From contig NZ_JADPKA010000001.1 in NCBI RefSeq assembly GCF_023073715.1, forward strand, positions 124,001-188,000: a stretch of DNA of 64,000 nt. The letters run 5' to 3'. Position 1 is the first letter of the stretch; each line of letters starts with the position of its first letter. The position numbers and the translations under genes were made by a program. Origin of the DNA: Bradyrhizobium sp. 164. GTDB lineage: Bacteria > Pseudomonadota > Alphaproteobacteria > Rhizobiales > Xanthobacteraceae. Of the stretch, positions 62,901 through 64,000 are shown piece by piece. The notes beneath the pieces were generated by a model that was given only the letters and a program-made list of their open reading frames with translations, had not been told where the DNA came from and searched no databases.

Positions 62901-64000
62901 ACGCTGCGCGGATAATGTTGCAGCGCCGAGGGCGGTACCGCCGATTGCCTATTATCGGCATAGGCAGGCATCCGCTCGGGAGCGCCGTGGCGAGCCCGGG
63001 CAATGGCCGGCATGCGCTCGGCCAGTGAGGCCCTGATGAAGCCGCAGCCGTCATGCGGCCGCAAGGCGATCTCGCCGTCTCGCCCCTCGAACCGGAAAGG
63101 ATGCGCTGCGCCTGCGGGGCGGTCGGGCAGAAGGGACAGCTTGAAGCACCCTTCCAGCGCATAATCATGCGGGCCAACGTCGGGGATGCCCGGCGGCGCG
63201 GCAAATCCGCGGCGCTGGGTATAGTAATAGGCTTCCTTGAACGGCGCCCAGGCCCGCGACAGCTGCTCAAAGGCCGTACCTGGAGCCGTCTCGGCATAGG
63301 GGATCGCCAAAAGCTTGCCGCCTGGGGCCTCTTCGGCCGCGACGGGCAGGTGAGAGGCAAGCTGGTTCAGGCTCTTTTGCCGCGGCTTCAGTTTGCTGCC
63401 GCCGAACAGGTCCATGCGGTAGGGCACGCCCTCCACGGCGAACGTGCTTGTCAGCTCGAAGTCAGTCGGAGGTTTCTTTAGCTGCACCGCCACCACCTTC
63501 ACCGCGCCCGAGGTCAAGCGGTGGAAAACAGAATAGCGCAACTCGGCGTCGCCGGCCAGCGGCCGGCCTTGCATGTCGACCACCGGCAGCCGCATCAGTC
63601 CGGCATCGCCTTGCGGCGGTCTCGGCTCGTGGTCCATGGCCTGAAGGACCCGATGGACATCGAAGCTGGCGGCTGCATGCTGGGCCTGGACCTTCGATGC
63701 GTTCTGCGCCATGAAGGTGTCGAGCGCTTCGAGCGGCTCCTTCGCCTCGATCTCGGCGATCACGTTCCAGCTCATGTAGGAAAGGTCGGCCTCGATAAGG
63801 GCGCGGGCACTGTCCAAGATCTGCCTGGTCTTGCCGTGCAGCTCTTCCCGCCTGGCCTGCAAGAGCTCGTCGCCGTCGACATAGGGCCGCCGGTAGAGCG
63901 TCTCCAGCACCGCCCGGGTCTTGAGCACCTGATAGATCGAAAGCCCCAGGCAGCGGCTTGCATTGGCGCCGCTGGTGCGCTCGGCCTGGCCTGGCTTGAG
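59974..64000 (-). pseudogene. Giant effector-like protein: polymerase-type DFDGD motif plus shikimate kinase domain
   Basis: The gene enters from the right edge (partial) and runs about 1,340 codons in two frames. The first frame (64000 to about 60890) is a long alpha/beta protein with KGILIVVPDEMWAADFAERG and, near its centre, KKLDGDFDGDTVVIIGDRPR. DxDGD is the metal-binding loop of RNA polymerase beta' subunits and of eukaryotic RNA-dependent RNA polymerases. Near 60890 the frame shifts. The next frame continues with a complete-looking shikimate kinase domain: VVLVGMPASGKSTIGDQL (P-loop), FVDIDKRI, FRDLETKEL, IVIATGGGCF and TRPLLQG, ending at 59974. I recall a large Mesorhizobium effector (Mlr6361) described with shikimate-kinase homology. 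The family assignment needs a search. With the frameshift the kinase part would not be made. Confidence 0.65.

Noticed and set aside
61877..63028. Long plus-strand frame opposite the large effector gene
   Set aside because: It mirrors the codon bias of the minus-strand gene, which has clear domains. The plus product (His/Arg/Gly-rich) has none.

Overview
The window looks like part of a symbiosis island from a Bradyrhizobium-type alphaproteobacterium. The evidence is GC-rich DNA, a groESL operon of rhizobial type, the remains of a nifS-fixU-nifB-fdxN-nifZ cluster in the rhizobial order, several type III effector-like genes, a NifA/sigma-54 promoter, and dense insertion-sequence debris. Everything here was read from sequence alone, and family names rest on recognised motifs, not on database searches.

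Layout. 1-7 kb: a PLP-dependent lyase gene, a membrane/coiled-coil gene, a decayed flavin reductase, a PLP decarboxylase behind a near-perfect NifA/RpoN promoter, and a 39-aa peptide gene. 7-14 kb: an IS66 scrap, groES-groEL with a CIRCE-like operator and a strong terminator, a small eRF1-like protein gene, and a broken prolyl oligopeptidase. 14-24 kb: IS21 and IS256 debris, a NopD/XopD-like SUMO-protease effector gene split by a frameshift, and a frameshifted serine-recombinase element. 25-34 kb: a graveyard of catabolic genes (acyl-CoA carboxylase subunits, M20 peptidase, acyl-CoA ligase, DapA-like) around an intact trpD and an Lrp regulator. 34.7-41.4 kb: a nif accessory cluster on the minus strand. 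The small genes at its downstream end (two nifZ-type genes, DUF3024-like, DUF6129-like) are intact, while nifB, nifS, fixU, the SIR2-like gene and the LRV gene are wrecked. A groEL fragment caps the cluster. 41.9-48.5 kb: a second 39-aa peptide gene homologous to the first, an IS5 remnant, small conserved genes, a candidate structured RNA, an AbiH phage-defence gene and an IS21 remnant.

48.6-64 kb is the most unusual part: a run of minus-strand genes that look like type III effectors, interleaved with IS elements. They are a HopG1/XopAG-family protein, a trehalose-6-phosphate synthase with a 73-residue N-terminal extension (reminiscent of Ralstonia RipTPS), an F-box protein with about sixteen 35-residue helical repeats, and a very large protein that runs off the right edge. 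That last protein combines a polymerase-like DFDGD motif with a C-terminal shikimate-kinase domain, and a truncated paralogue lies beside it. No secretion-apparatus genes are present, so the effectors would depend on a T3SS encoded elsewhere.

Overall, a core of expressed symbiosis-related functions (chaperonin, NifA-driven decarboxylase, effectors) sits in a decaying mosaic. The broken nif genes suggest a redundant or abandoned copy.
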